A stretch of DNA of 64,000 bases from the NCBI RefSeq assembly GCF_024171735.1, contig NZ_JAMTCH010000003.1, forward strand, positions 1,724,841 to 1,788,840, in the 5' to 3' direction. The translations under genes and the position numbers were made by a program. Positions 8,093 through 16,446 of this stretch are shown one piece after another; position 1 is the first letter of the stretch; every line of letters starts with the position of its first letter. The stretch is from Prauserella alba. Its GTDB lineage: Bacteria > Actinomycetota > Actinomycetes > Mycobacteriales > Pseudonocardiaceae. The notes under the pieces are model-generated. The model was given only the letters and a program-made list of their open reading frames with translations, had not been told where the DNA came from and did no database searches.

Positions 8093-9442
8093 ATGACGTC
8101 ATCGGCCTCCCCGCGCGTCGACGACCTGCCCCGCAGGCGCGGCACGAGTTTCCGCCGCGTCCTGACCGGATCGATGGCAGGCGCCGTCCTCGAGTGGTAC
8201 GACTTCGCCATCTACGGCGTGCTCGCCGCGACCGTGCTCGGCCCGCTCTTCTTCCCTGGCGAGAGCGACATCATCAAACTGCTGCTCGCACTCGCCACGC
8301 AGGGAATCGGGTTCATCGCCCGGCCGCTCGGCGGGATCGTGTTCGGCCACCTCGGTGACAAGTTCGGCCGCAAGCCGATGCTCGTCACGACGTTCCTGCT
8401 GCTGGGCACGTCCACTGCGGCGATCGGCCTGCTGCCGACCTACGAGCAGGTCGGGGTGTGGGCGACGCTGCTGCTCGTGCTGCTCCGGCTGACCCAGGGC
8501 TTCGCGCTCGGCGGCGAGTTCGGCGCAGCCGTGCTGATGGTCAGCGAGTACGGCGAGCCGAAACGCCGCGGGTTCTGGGCGTCGTGGCCGCAGGCGGGCG
8601 CGCCGCTCGGCACGGTGCTCGCCACCGTCGTGGTCACCACCATCGCGCTGGTGTTTCCGGGTGACGCGTTCGACCAGTGGGGTTGGCGACTCGCGTTCCT
8701 CGTCGCACTGCCGCTGCTGGTCATCGGCTTCTGGGTGCGCCGCAGCGTCGAGGAGTCGCCGGTGTTCCAGGCCGCGCAGGAACGTGCCGCCGTGCAGCCG
8801 GAGAACGCCCCGGCGGCGACCACGCCGCGCCGGTCCAGCGTGCTGGAGGCACTCCGGAATCCGCGCCCGGTGGTGCACGGCCTCGGCATGCGCCTCGGCG
8901 AGAACATCGCCTTCTACATCTACACCGTGTTCGTCATCGCCTACGCCACGACGTACTTCGGCTACGAACGGGGCGACGTCGTCCTGGCGGTCACCTTCGC
9001 ATCGGCGGCGCAGTTCGCGGGCATGATCGGCGGCGGCGCGTGGTCGGACAGAGTGGGCAGGAAGAAGGCGATGCTCGTCCCGTCGGTGCTGCTCGTCGTC
9101 TGGGCGCCGCTGTTCTTCGTGCTCGTGCAGCAGGAGAGCCTGCCACTGCTGTGGCTGGGCACGTGTGTCGGCGCCTTCCTGCACGGCATGCTCGCCGGGC
9201 CCGAGGCCGCGTGGATCACCGAGCTGTTCCCGACGCGGCGCCGGTACGCCGGATCCTCACTGGTGTTCCAGGGCTCGTCGATCATCGCCGGGGCCCCGGC
9301 CCCGTTCATCGCCGTGTGGCTCATCGACTCGTTCGGCGTCGGCATGGTCGTCGGCTATCTGGTCGTCACGATGCTGATCACCGTGATCGCCGTCGCGACG
9401 AGCAAGGAGACCCGGGGAAGCGACCTCGACCGGGTGGAGTGA
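8093..9442 (+). CDS. MHS-type MFS transporter
   Basis: This 449-residue protein has about 12 membrane segments and belongs to the metabolite:H+ symporter branch of the MFS. The early GAVLEWYDFAIYG segment, the GHLGDKFGRKPML loop and RLTQGFALGGEFG are characteristic. Family members take up organic acids, aromatic acids or betaines by proton symport. ATG 8093 follows GAAAGGA; the upstream in-frame start at 8072 is less well placed. It starts 70 bp after the P450 fusion, so co-transcription is likely, and it ends at a strong hairpin at 9450-9476. Confidence 0.9.
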   Translation: MTSSASPRVDDLPRRRGTSFRRVLTGSMAGAVLEWYDFAIYGVLAATVLGPLFFPGESDIIKLLLALATQGIGFIARPLGGIVFGHLGDKFGRKPMLVTTFLLLGTSTAAIGLLPTYEQVGVWATLLLVLLRLTQGFALGGEFGAAVLMVSEYGEPKRRGFWASWPQAGAPLGTVLATVVVTTIALVFPGDAFDQWGWRLAFLVALPLLVIGFWVRRSVEESPVFQAAQERAAVQPENAPAATTPRRSSVLEALRNPRPVVHGLGMRLGENIAFYIYTVFVIAYATTYFGYERGDVVLAVTFASAAQFAGMIGGGAWSDRVGRKKAMLVPSVLLVVWAPLFFVLVQQESLPLLWLGTCVGAFLHGMLAGPEAAWITELFPTRRRYAGSSLVFQGSSIIAGAPAPFIAVWLIDSFGVGMVVGYLVVTMLITVIAVATSKETRGSDLDRVE

Positions 9443-9449
9443 CGGCCGC

Positions 9450-9476
9450 CGGGTGCCGGCGGCGCGCCGGCACCCG
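9450..9476. terminator. Bidirectional hairpin terminator
   Basis: A 12-bp stem (CGGGTGCCGGCG with its complement) and a 3-nt loop fill the gap between the converging MFS and DUF2277 genes. Confidence 0.8.
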
Positions 9477-9749
9477 TCAGGTCCGTTTCGCTGCCTCCCT
9501 GGCCTGCACTTCGGGACGACGAAGAGGTGGCACGGTCCGCGGTGGCTGCCGCCGTTCGGGCAGCTGCGCCAGCAGCCGCGTCGTCGTGGCGGTCACCTCG
9601 GCGACGGCCTGTTCGAACGGCTCGCGGGTCGCATCGGACACGCTCTGGACGCCGCTGACCTTCCGCACGTACTGCCGCGCGGCCGCCTCGATCTCCTCGG
9701 GTGTGGCCGACGGTTCGAGTCCCCGCAGGGTCGTGATGTTCCGGCACAT
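9477..9749 (-). CDS. DUF2277 family protein
   Basis: This 90-residue protein starts MCRNITTLRGLEP at ATG 9749. With the following A-T-P-E-E-I-E-A-A-A-R-Q-Y-V-R-K-V-S-G block, that is the recognisable start of DUF2277. The family has no established function; many members end in a basic tail, as here. It is divergent from the TetR gene at 9918 and convergent with the transporter. Confidence 0.85.
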   Translation of the reverse strand: MCRNITTLRGLEPSATPEEIEAAARQYVRKVSGVQSVSDATREPFEQAVAEVTATTTRLLAQLPERRQPPRTVPPLRRPEVQAREAAKRT

Positions 9750-9881
9750 GATGGTGACGGTAGTCGCTGCCGGGGTCGCCGGCGACAGTTCGACCCGGCG
9801 CCCGGTTCGGGCGCCGAGCCGCGCTTCCCCATGTCGGCTGCGCCGGGAATGCTCGAATTCCATCACTGATTGAAACGCCAC

Positions 9882-9911
9882 TTGAAGGCGCGCCACCGCT
9901 GCGTGTCTACT
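9882..9911 (+). promoter_or_regulatory. Leaderless promoter of the TetR gene
   Basis: TTGAAG (9882-9887), an 18-base spacer and TCTACT (9906-9911) end six bases before the ATG at 9918. That spacing predicts a transcript starting at or next to the start codon. Confidence 0.5.
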
Positions 9912-9917
9912 GGCCGC

Positions 9918-10550
9918 ATGCCAACGACGGCCGCATCCTCGGCCCTGCCCGCGCCCGCAGTCGACGCCGGCCGGCCGAGTACCCGCGACCGGCTGCTCGA
10001 TGCGGCCGAATCCCTGTTGCTCGCGCGGGACATCGACGAGGTCTCCATCCGCGCCATCAATGCCGCCGCGGGCATGAACCCGGCGGCCGTGCACTACCAC
10101 TTCGGTTCGAAGGAAGCACTCATCGGCGCGCTCCTCGAACGACGCCTGGCACCCCATTGGCACGACGGCCTCACCCGGCTCACCGCCCGCCACCGCGCGG
10201 GTGACCCACCGGCGGTCGGGGAGCTCGTCGACGTCGTGCTGACCCCGCTCGGCGAGCTGACCCGCACCGAGCACGGCCGCCTGCAGCTGCGGCTGCTGGC
10301 CCGGGTCGTGCTGGCGCGACGTGACGTCGGGTTCGCCTCCGGCTGGTTCGGGTTGCGGCCGTGGATCGCGCTCCTGCGCACTGCGGTACCCGGGCTCGGC
10401 GGCACGGAAGCCGCGCGCAGACTGCTGCTGGCCTTCGACCTCATCCTGCACACCCTGTCCGCAGCCGGACCGGCGGAACCGCCGACGCGCGGCAGCTTCC
10501 GCTCACTGCGCGCGTTCACCGTCGCCGGGCTCTCCGCCCCGCCGCGATGA
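9918..10550 (+). CDS. TetR family regulator
   Basis: This 210-residue protein has an N-terminal TetR DNA-binding domain: STRDRLLDAAESLLL, helix-turn-helix around VSIRAINAAAGMNPAAVHYHF and the G-S-K-E-A-L-I end. The variable ligand domain follows. ATG 9918 has no Shine-Dalgarno but sits six bases after a -10-like TCTACT, so it looks leaderless. The old-yellow-enzyme gene starts 44 bp downstream in the same direction. The pair probably forms an operon with the regulator sensing an enone or related compound, which is inference. Confidence 0.88.
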   Translation: MPTTAASSALPAPAVDAGRPSTRDRLLDAAESLLLARDIDEVSIRAINAAAGMNPAAVHYHFGSKEALIGALLERRLAPHWHDGLTRLTARHRAGDPPAVGELVDVVLTPLGELTRTEHGRLQLRLLARVVLARRDVGFASGWFGLRPWIALLRTAVPGLGGTEAARRLLLAFDLILHTLSAAGPAEPPTRGSFRSLRAFTVAGLSAPPR

Positions 10551-10594
10551 CGCGCCCCGAACCGGCACGCACCCGGCCCGTACGTGGAGGCCCC

Positions 10595-11773
10595 GTGACC
10601 ACAGCAGTTCCGGACGTCTTCGACTCCGCCACACTCGGACCGGTCACGTTGCGCAACCGCATCATCAAGGCGGCGACGTTCGAAGGCCGCACTCCGGCGG
10701 GCGCCGTCACCGACGCCCTCGTCGACTTCCACGTCGAGGTCGCCCGCGGCGGCGCGGGCATGACGACCGTCGCCTACTGCGCGGTCGCCCCGGAGGGCCG
10801 GACCGATCGTCACCAGATCCTGATGCGGCCCGAGGCCGTGCCGGACCTGCGCAGGCTCACCGATGCGGTGCATGCGGAAGGGGCCGCCGTCAGCGCTCAG
10901 CTCGGCCACGCGGGACCGGTCGCCAACGGCGCGTCGAATGGCCTTCCCGCCCTCGCTCCCCACGCACTGCCCAGCCCGCTCAGCATGCGCGTGATGCGGC
11001 GCGCGAGCGAGTCCGACCTCGCCGGGGTCGTCGCAGCACACGCCGACGCCGCGCGGGTCGCGGTGGCTGCCGGGTTCGACGCCGTCGAGCTTCATTTCGG
11101 CCACAACTACCTGATCAGCTCGTTCCTCAGCCCCGCCCTGAACCGCAGGTCCGACGGCTACGGCGGCTCGCTCGCGCGCCGGGCGCGACTCGCCAGGGAC
11201 ACCGCCGCCGCGGTGCGCGACGCCGTGGGCAGCCGGGTCGCCGTCACCGCCAAGCTCAACATGGACGACGGCGTACCGGGCGGGCTCTGGCTGGACGAGA
11301 GCCTGCAGGTCGCGCGCCGGCTCGAGGCCGACGGCACCCTCGATGCGCTGGCCCTCACGGCCGGCAGCTCGCTGCTCAACCCGATGTACCTGTTCACCGG
11401 GGACGCCCCCGTGAAGGAGTTCGCGGGAGCGTTCGGCACACCGCTGCGGACCGGGCTGCGCCTCGCGGGTTCGGCGTTCCTGCGCAGCTACCCCTACCGG
11501 GACGCCTACCTGCTCGACCGTGCGCTCCAGTTCCGTGACGCCCTCGACCTGCCGCTCGTGCTGCTGGGCGGCATCACCGGTCGCGACACGATGGACCTGG
11601 CGATGGGCCACGGCTTCGCGTTCGTCGCCATGGCCAGGGCACTGCTGCGCGAACCCGATCTGCCGAACCGGCTGCGGTCCGAACCGCAGCACCGTTCGCT
11701 GTGCGTGCATTGCAACAAGTGCATGCCGACCATCTACCGCCGCACCCGGTGCGTGCTCACCGCGCCCGAGTGA
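10595..11773 (+). CDS. Old yellow enzyme family NADH:flavin oxidoreductase
   Basis: This 392-residue FMN enzyme starts at GTG 10595 behind GTGGAGG; an ATG at 10547 overlapping the TetR stop is possible but lacks a ribosome site. N-terminal FDSATLGPVTLRNRIIKAA and the active-site block HFGHNYLISSFLSP are typical. The LNRRSDGYGGS segment supports the wider family that includes 2,4-dienoyl-CoA reductase. The C-terminal C-V-H-C-N-K-C is a cysteine cluster, but the rest of an Fe-S/FAD module is absent, so it is the single-domain form. It reduces activated C=C bonds; the substrate is unknown. Confidence 0.87.
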   Translation: MTTAVPDVFDSATLGPVTLRNRIIKAATFEGRTPAGAVTDALVDFHVEVARGGAGMTTVAYCAVAPEGRTDRHQILMRPEAVPDLRRLTDAVHAEGAAVSAQLGHAGPVANGASNGLPALAPHALPSPLSMRVMRRASESDLAGVVAAHADAARVAVAAGFDAVELHFGHNYLISSFLSPALNRRSDGYGGSLARRARLARDTAAAVRDAVGSRVAVTAKLNMDDGVPGGLWLDESLQVARRLEADGTLDALALTAGSSLLNPMYLFTGDAPVKEFAGAFGTPLRTGLRLAGSAFLRSYPYRDAYLLDRALQFRDALDLPLVLLGGITGRDTMDLAMGHGFAFVAMARALLREPDLPNRLRSEPQHRSLCVHCNKCMPTIYRRTRCVLTAPE

Positions 11774-11787
11774 GGTCGGCCCGGCCG

Positions 11788-12408
11788 CTACTCGAACCGC
11801 GAGGGGTCTCCGGCACCGACCCGCACGATCTCCGGCTCGTCGCCGCTGAAGTCGACGACGGTCGTCGGCTCGATCCCGCAGTCGCCCGAGTCGATCACCG
11901 CATCCAGCACGTGGTCGAGCGCCTCCTTGATCTCCCAGCCCTGCGTGAGCGGCTCATCCTCCCCCGGCAGCAGCAGGGTGCTCGACACGAGCGGCTCACC
12001 GAGCCCCTCCAGCAGCGCCTGGGTCGTCACGTGGTCCGGAATGCGCACACCGACGGTCTTCTTCTTCGGGTGCAGCAGCCGCCGCGGCACTTCCTTCGTC
12101 GCGGGCAGGATGAACGTGTACTGGCCGGGTGTCGCGGACTTGATCGCCCGGAAGACGCTGTTGTCGACGTGGACGAACTGCCCCAACTGCGAGAAGTCCT
12201 GGCACACGAGGGTGAAGTGGTGCTTGTCGTCCAGCTTGCGGATGCTCCGGATCCGGTCGAGACCCTCACGATTGTCGAGCGAGGTACCGAGCGCGAAACA
12301 CGAATCCGTGGGGTAGGCGATCAGCCCGCCGGAGCGGAGCAGGTCGACGACCTTACCGATCGACCGCGGCTGAGGATTGTCCTGATGTACGTCGTAGTAG
12401 ACCGCCAT
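11788..12408 (-). CDS. YciO/YrdC/Sua5 family protein (threonylcarbamoyl-AMP synthase-like)
   Basis: This 206-residue protein shows the YrdC fold: SGGLIAYPTDSCFALG, RSIRKLDDKHHFTLVC, and SATPGQYTFILPATKEVPRR with VGVRIPDH. These match the KxR and SxN positions that bind ATP in YrdC-type enzymes, which make L-threonylcarbamoyl-AMP for tRNA t6A. The sequence is closest to the YciO subgroup, whose role is less certain, and the essential paralogue is normally elsewhere with prmC. ATG 12408 was chosen; a GTG three codons upstream is possible. It is not in an operon with translation genes. Confidence 0.82.
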   Translation of the reverse strand: MAVYYDVHQDNPQPRSIGKVVDLLRSGGLIAYPTDSCFALGTSLDNREGLDRIRSIRKLDDKHHFTLVCQDFSQLGQFVHVDNSVFRAIKSATPGQYTFILPATKEVPRRLLHPKKKTVGVRIPDHVTTQALLEGLGEPLVSSTLLLPGEDEPLTQGWEIKEALDHVLDAVIDSGDCGIEPTTVVDFSGDEPEIVRVGAGDPSRFE

Positions 12409-12434
12409 GGGCGACACCCTATGCCCCGCGGTCG

Positions 12435-12758
12435 CTATTCGCTCTCACGCAGGTCGAGGAACTTGTCCAGACCGGTCACCTCGAAGCCGCGCAGCACCGC
12501 ACGGTTCCCGACGATGACGCGCAGCGGCGTGCCGGCCTGGTCACAGCGTTCGTGTGCCCTGACGAGGGCGCTGAGTCCGGACGAGGCCAGGAAGGTGACC
12601 CCGCTGAGGTCGGCGACCACGGCCATGGGGGGCGAGACGTCGTCGCACGCCGCGTCGAGAGCCGAGTTGAGCTGAGCCACCGTGCCCAGATCCACTTCGC
12701 CCTTCGCGTGGACGAAGAAGGCATCGTCACTTCGGTCGGCCGTGATCACCAGTTCCAT
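12435..12758 (-). CDS. STAS domain protein (anti-sigma factor antagonist-like)
   Basis: This 107-residue single-domain protein starts at ATG 12758 behind GGAG. The block A-V-V-A-D-L-S-G-V-T-F-L-A-S-S-G-L-S-A-L-V contains the Ser pair at which RsbV/SpoIIAA-type antagonists are phosphorylated. Such proteins release a sigma factor by binding its anti-sigma kinase. No RsbW-like kinase or sigma gene lies nearby, so its partner is encoded elsewhere. The open frame extends to 13067 but that part is arginine-rich noise. Confidence 0.85.
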   Translation of the reverse strand: MELVITADRSDDAFFVHAKGEVDLGTVAQLNSALDAACDDVSPPMAVVADLSGVTFLASSGLSALVRAHERCDQAGTPLRVIVGNRAVLRGFEVTGLDKFLDLRESE

Positions 12759-12924
12759 ATGCTCTCCGTCACCAAGCCGTGTGCACCTCGGGTCTTCTCT
12801 TGTACCACGGCTGAGCCGTTCCGGCGCTTCGTGCGACGGGCTGCGGGTGACCGCCCGCGCACCGTTCGGCCGAGTCGTGCCGGCGTCGTCGTGGTGTCCG
12901 GACGTGCCCGGCATGCCGTCGACG

Positions 12925-13854
12925 TCAGCCCACGACCGCGACCACGGCGAACAGCGTCGGCAGCGAGACGATCGTCGTCGTGAGCGCCGCGTCGCGTGCG
13001 AGCTGCACACCCTGGTCGAACCGGACCGCGTAGCCGAAGACGTTCTGTGCGGTGGGCAGCGCCGCACACACCACGGCCGCGAGCAGTGCGTGCTGCCCTG
13101 CGCCGACCGCCGTGGCGAGTACCCACGCCAGCACCGGATGCACCAGGTTCTTCAGCGCCACGACCGTGATCAGCGAGGAGCGCAGGTCACGGTCACGGCC
13201 CGGCAGGGTCGAGGCGTGCAGCGAGATCCCGAACGCGAGCAGCATCGCGGGCACGGCGAGGTTGCCCAGCAGCTCGATCGGGTCCATCACAGCCTCCGGC
13301 GGGATCACGCCCGTCGCGGAACTGGCGATCCCGGCGGCGCTCGCCAGCGCGAGCGGATTGCGCAGCGGTGCGCTGAACGCCCGTAGCCAGTTCGGGCTGC
13401 CACCGCCGGCACGTTCGGACAGGACGTCGAGCACCGACGTGAACACCGGGGTCAACACCGCCAGCTGGAACAGCAGCACCGGCGCCACGTCCGCGACGCC
13501 GTTCAGCACGTAGGTCGCGATCGGGATGCCGAGGTTGCCCGCGTTGACGTAGCCGCTGGCCATCGAGCCGACGGTGAGCTCGCCCGCCGCCCTGCGCCGT
13601 ATCAGCCCGAACGGCAGGTACAGCGCGCACGCGAGGGTGCTGGTGACGCCGGTGACGAGCAGCGCGGTGGAGAAGACCGAGCCGACGTCGGTGCGCGCGA
13701 GCGTCCCGAACAGCAGTGCCGGGCTGCCGACGAAGAACGCGGTGCGCGACAGCACCTGCATGGCCGATCCGCCGAGTGCACCGGACCGGCCGAGGACGTA
13801 TCCGACCGCGACCACGAATCCGATGACCAGAAAACCTTCGAGCACCCCGTTCAT
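12925..13854 (-). CDS. AEC family transporter (auxin efflux carrier type)
   Basis: This 309-residue protein has about ten membrane segments. The segments GYVNAGNLGIPIATYVL and ALPTAQNVFGYAVRF correspond to the two conserved half-repeats of AEC carriers. Bacterial members carry malate, malonate or other small anions; the substrate is not predictable here. ATG 13854 was chosen over an upstream TTG. A CRP-like palindrome lies about 29 bp upstream and could tie expression to carbon status. Confidence 0.85.
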   Translation of the reverse strand: MNGVLEGFLVIGFVVAVGYVLGRSGALGGSAMQVLSRTAFFVGSPALLFGTLARTDVGSVFSTALLVTGVTSTLACALYLPFGLIRRRAAGELTVGSMASGYVNAGNLGIPIATYVLNGVADVAPVLLFQLAVLTPVFTSVLDVLSERAGGGSPNWLRAFSAPLRNPLALASAAGIASSATGVIPPEAVMDPIELLGNLAVPAMLLAFGISLHASTLPGRDRDLRSSLITVVALKNLVHPVLAWVLATAVGAGQHALLAAVVCAALPTAQNVFGYAVRFDQGVQLARDAALTTTIVSLPTLFAVVAVVG

Positions 13855-13882
13855 GCGGCTGTCACACGACAAACCCTAGATC

Positions 13883-13898
13883 TGTGACTTATGTCACT
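13883..13898. promoter_or_regulatory. CRP/GlxR-like operator
   Basis: TGTGACTTATGTCACT matches the TGTGA-N6-TCACA consensus at 9 of 10 fixed positions and has the central TA common in actinobacterial Crp/GlxR sites. It lies 29 bp upstream of the AEC carrier start. Confidence 0.55.
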
Positions 13899-14223
13899 AA
13901 CCGCCGGGTAAGCGTCACCGGGTCCACTGTGGACTTAGTTGTACCGGCGACGATGCGCAACGCGACCCGCAACTCCGGCCCATACCACCCGCCCTCCCAC
14001 CGCCGTCGACCCGTGTCCGCACCACACCCGCGGGTGTAGCTTGCCGTTCGGGGAAACGTGCACACACCGAGCGCCGCGCACGCCTGAGGCGAGGACGGCC
14101 ACGGCGGGACCGGACCGGACGCAGCAGGGGCGTCCCGGAAGAACCGGACGGCGGCACGTCCGGACGCGCCGCCGGCAGGCACCGGCGCGCTCGGGCACCG
14201 GCAAGCACGCGAAGGGAGTCGCC
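13899..14223. other. Gap between AEC carrier and small hypothetical gene
   Basis: Apart from the CRP-like site at its left edge I see no gene or RNA. Open frames on both strands here are arginine- and proline-rich and have no ribosome site. Confidence 0.5.
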
Positions 14224-14502
14224 ATGATCGAACGTCCGGACGACATCGGCCTCGGAGACCGCGTCACCTATCTGCCGGGCGGCGCGGCGGCCACGCGGCA
14301 CCGCGTCCACGAACACCTCGATGAGAGCGTCGTCCACGGACACGTCGTCGCACCGCCCGTATCCGATCCCTATGCGGCCGTGGTCTGGCTGCCGACCCGT
14401 CCCGACGGCGCCGCCGACGACGCCGAACCGACGTGGGTGCGCCGCGACCGCGTCGTCGACTTCACGCACCCGCCGCTCGGCCCCCGGCCCCGCCCGGCCT
14501 GA
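14224..14502 (+). CDS. Hypothetical protein, 92 aa
   Basis: I do not recognise this protein. It starts at ATG 14224 behind a good AAGGGAG. The N-terminal part (GDRVTYLPGG, then HGHVVAPP and AAVVWLPT) alternates in a way that suggests a small beta-barrel of the SH3 type, followed by a proline-rich tail. It has no signal peptide or membrane segment. It converges on the Usp operon 22 bp away. Confidence 0.6.
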   Translation: MIERPDDIGLGDRVTYLPGGAAATRHRVHEHLDESVVHGHVVAPPVSDPYAAVVWLPTRPDGAADDAEPTWVRRDRVVDFTHPPLGPRPRPA

Positions 14503-14524
14503 CCTGTCGCCCGCGGCCCGCCGG

Positions 14525-15421
14525 TCAGCCTCGCTGCGGGCGGACGATCATGACCGGGCACGAAGCGTGATGGATGAGCGCCTGACTGGTCGAGCCCAGC
14601 AGCATGCCGCGGAAGCCGCCGCGCCCGCGGCTGCCGGCCACCAGCAGTCGTGCACCCTGGGACCGCTCCAACAGGTGCCTGCGCGGTTTACCCGGCACGA
14701 CGATCCGCTCGACGGGCACGTCCGGATACCACTTCGGCATGCCGGCCAGTGCTTCCGACAGCACCACCTGCTCGGACTGCTCCCGTGACGAGCCTTCGAC
14801 CATCTCGGGCAGGCCCCAGTCGTACTCGACATCCGCCCACGCGTGCACCGCGACCAGTGGGGCACCGAGCAGTGACGCGGCCTGGAACGCGGTCGTCACG
14901 GCGTCCGTGCTCACTCCGCTGCCGTCGACGCCGACGACCACCGGCCCCTCCGTGGCGAGCCCGCTGCCACCACCTCGCACGACGACCACGGGGCACCGCG
15001 CGTGCGCGGTCAGCGACACCGACGTCGAGCCGACCATCATGCCCGTGAACCCGCCGCGACCCGAGGTCCCGACCACCACCACGCTCGCCTGCTCCGATTC
15101 GTCCACCAGCAGTGGGACCGCACCTTGCAGCGGCATGTCGGTGTCGACGGCAAGTTCCGGCGCACGGGCCATGACCCTGGCGCGCGCATCGTCGAGGAAC
15201 TTGCGTCCCTCGTCCTCCATCGCCTGATATACCTCGGGACTCGCGGGCAGATCGCCGCCGTAGAAGCCCTGTACGTAGGTGAAGGCGTGCACGATGCGCA
15301 GCGACCGGTTACTCCGGGCGGCCATGTCGGCGGCCCAGTCCAGTGCGCGGGCCGCGCCGTCGGACCCGTCGGTCCCGACCACCACCGGGCCGTCACGCAA
15401 CACTGGCGGTTCGGTCTCCAT
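14525..15421 (-). CDS. Universal stress protein, tandem UspA
   Basis: This 298-residue protein has two UspA domains. Each has the ATP-binding pattern G-x2-G-x9-G-(S/T): GTSGRGGFTGMMVGSTS in the first and GSRGRGGFRGMLLGSTS in the second. Each domain also opens with a VVVG-(T/V)-DGS strand. Such proteins bind ATP and act in stress or dormancy signalling. ATG 15421 follows AAAGGAGCGCGAGG. It is the third gene of a leftward Usp/Acg/Usp unit, 37 bp after the nitroreductase. Confidence 0.92.
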   Translation of the reverse strand: METEPPVLRDGPVVVGTDGSDGAARALDWAADMAARSNRSLRIVHAFTYVQGFYGGDLPASPEVYQAMEDEGRKFLDDARARVMARAPELAVDTDMPLQGAVPLLVDESEQASVVVVGTSGRGGFTGMMVGSTSVSLTAHARCPVVVVRGGGSGLATEGPVVVGVDGSGVSTDAVTTAFQAASLLGAPLVAVHAWADVEYDWGLPEMVEGSSREQSEQVVLSEALAGMPKWYPDVPVERIVVPGKPRRHLLERSQGARLLVAGSRGRGGFRGMLLGSTSQALIHHASCPVMIVRPQRG

Positions 15422-15458
15422 ACCTCGCGCTCCTTTCGACATGGCCGAACGTAAGCCC

Positions 15459-16442
15459 TCACCCGGCGTAACTCGTCACGTCCTCGACCGGCCGCCGCGG
15501 GGTCGTCGCACCGGGATATCCGTAGCCGAGCCGCAACGCCGTCTGCGGGTACCCACGCCCGCCCAGCGCAGTCGTGAGCTCGAACCGAGTGGATTCGACC
15601 TCCACCGGCTGCGGGAGGAACGACGCGCTCAGCCCGCGCGATGTGGCGGCCAGCAACACGTGTTCCAGCGCGATGCCCGCCCCGATCCGGTGCCGCCGCG
15701 TGTCGCCGGTGGTGGTCAACACCGCCACGCACGGGTCACGTTCGAAGGCCCGCTGGGCCGCCGGCCGCTCGTCCGCACCCCGGCGGGCCGCGCCAAAGTC
15801 GCGCATGGCCAGCAACGTGCCCGGTGCCGGGCAGGGCCCGCCGGCCGATGCGGGCACCCCGTCCGGCCGTTCGCCGTCGTGGGTCCATGCGGCCAGCTCG
15901 GCGCGGTACGCCGCGTCTCGCTCCAGCAGATGATCCGCACGGCGCAGCAACGCGGCGAAGGTGTCGAGTTCGGCCGGTGACAACAGCACGAGCCGGGCCC
16001 CGTCGGCCTCGGCCGCACCCGTGAGCCGGCGCCGCAGCGACGTCGGGACCGCCCGGTCGGCGAACGGCCTGCGGTTCGTGACGCGGCGCGCGACGGCCGT
16101 CCCCAGTGCGAGCTCCTCCGGACCCGGGCGCCGCGGACCCGTGAACCACACGATGCCCGCCAGTTCGGTGCGCTGCCCGTCGGGCAGCACCTCGACGGCG
16201 CACGCGTGCCCCGCGGCGGCCAGCGCGGCCCGCATGTTGCACAGCACAGCGCCGCACGCCAGGTCGGCACCGCGGCCGTCGTCGTCCCCGTGTTCGAGCA
16301 CGCGGTCGGTGTCCCGCAGCACCTCGACACCGTCGGCGAGTACCCGGAACCGCCACGGCTGGGTGTTGTGCTGCGACGGGGCGCGGATGCCTGCGCGCAC
16401 GGCGACGCCCGCCGGACCGGACAGCACCTGGCGGACGTTCAT
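15459..16442 (-). CDS. Acg-type nitroreductase-fold protein
   Basis: This 327-residue protein belongs to the FMN-binding nitroreductase fold, Acg branch. The N-terminal R-A-P-S-Q-H-N-T-Q-P-W-R-F and the later RRVTNRRPF and GIALEHVLLAATSRGLSASF segments are typical. In mycobacteria Acg (Rv2032) belongs to the DosR hypoxia regulon and may bind or store flavin rather than reduce nitro groups. It starts 4 bp after the upstream Usp stop, which implies translational coupling. Confidence 0.88.
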   Translation of the reverse strand: MNVRQVLSGPAGVAVRAGIRAPSQHNTQPWRFRVLADGVEVLRDTDRVLEHGDDDGRGADLACGAVLCNMRAALAAAGHACAVEVLPDGQRTELAGIVWFTGPRRPGPEELALGTAVARRVTNRRPFADRAVPTSLRRRLTGAAEADGARLVLLSPAELDTFAALLRRADHLLERDAAYRAELAAWTHDGERPDGVPASAGGPCPAPGTLLAMRDFGAARRGADERPAAQRAFERDPCVAVLTTTGDTRRHRIGAGIALEHVLLAATSRGLSASFLPQPVEVESTRFELTTALGGRGYPQTALRLGYGYPGATTPRRPVEDVTSYAG

Positions 16443-16446
16443 CAGG

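Noticed and set aside
6313-8211. 632-codon minus-strand frame
   Set aside because: It is antisense to the P450-reductase fusion and has no motif.
13915-14469. 184-codon minus-strand frame antisense to the small hypothetical gene
   Set aside because: It has no ribosome site or recognisable domain and an arginine-rich composition. The plus-strand ORF at 14224 has a good AAGGGAG.
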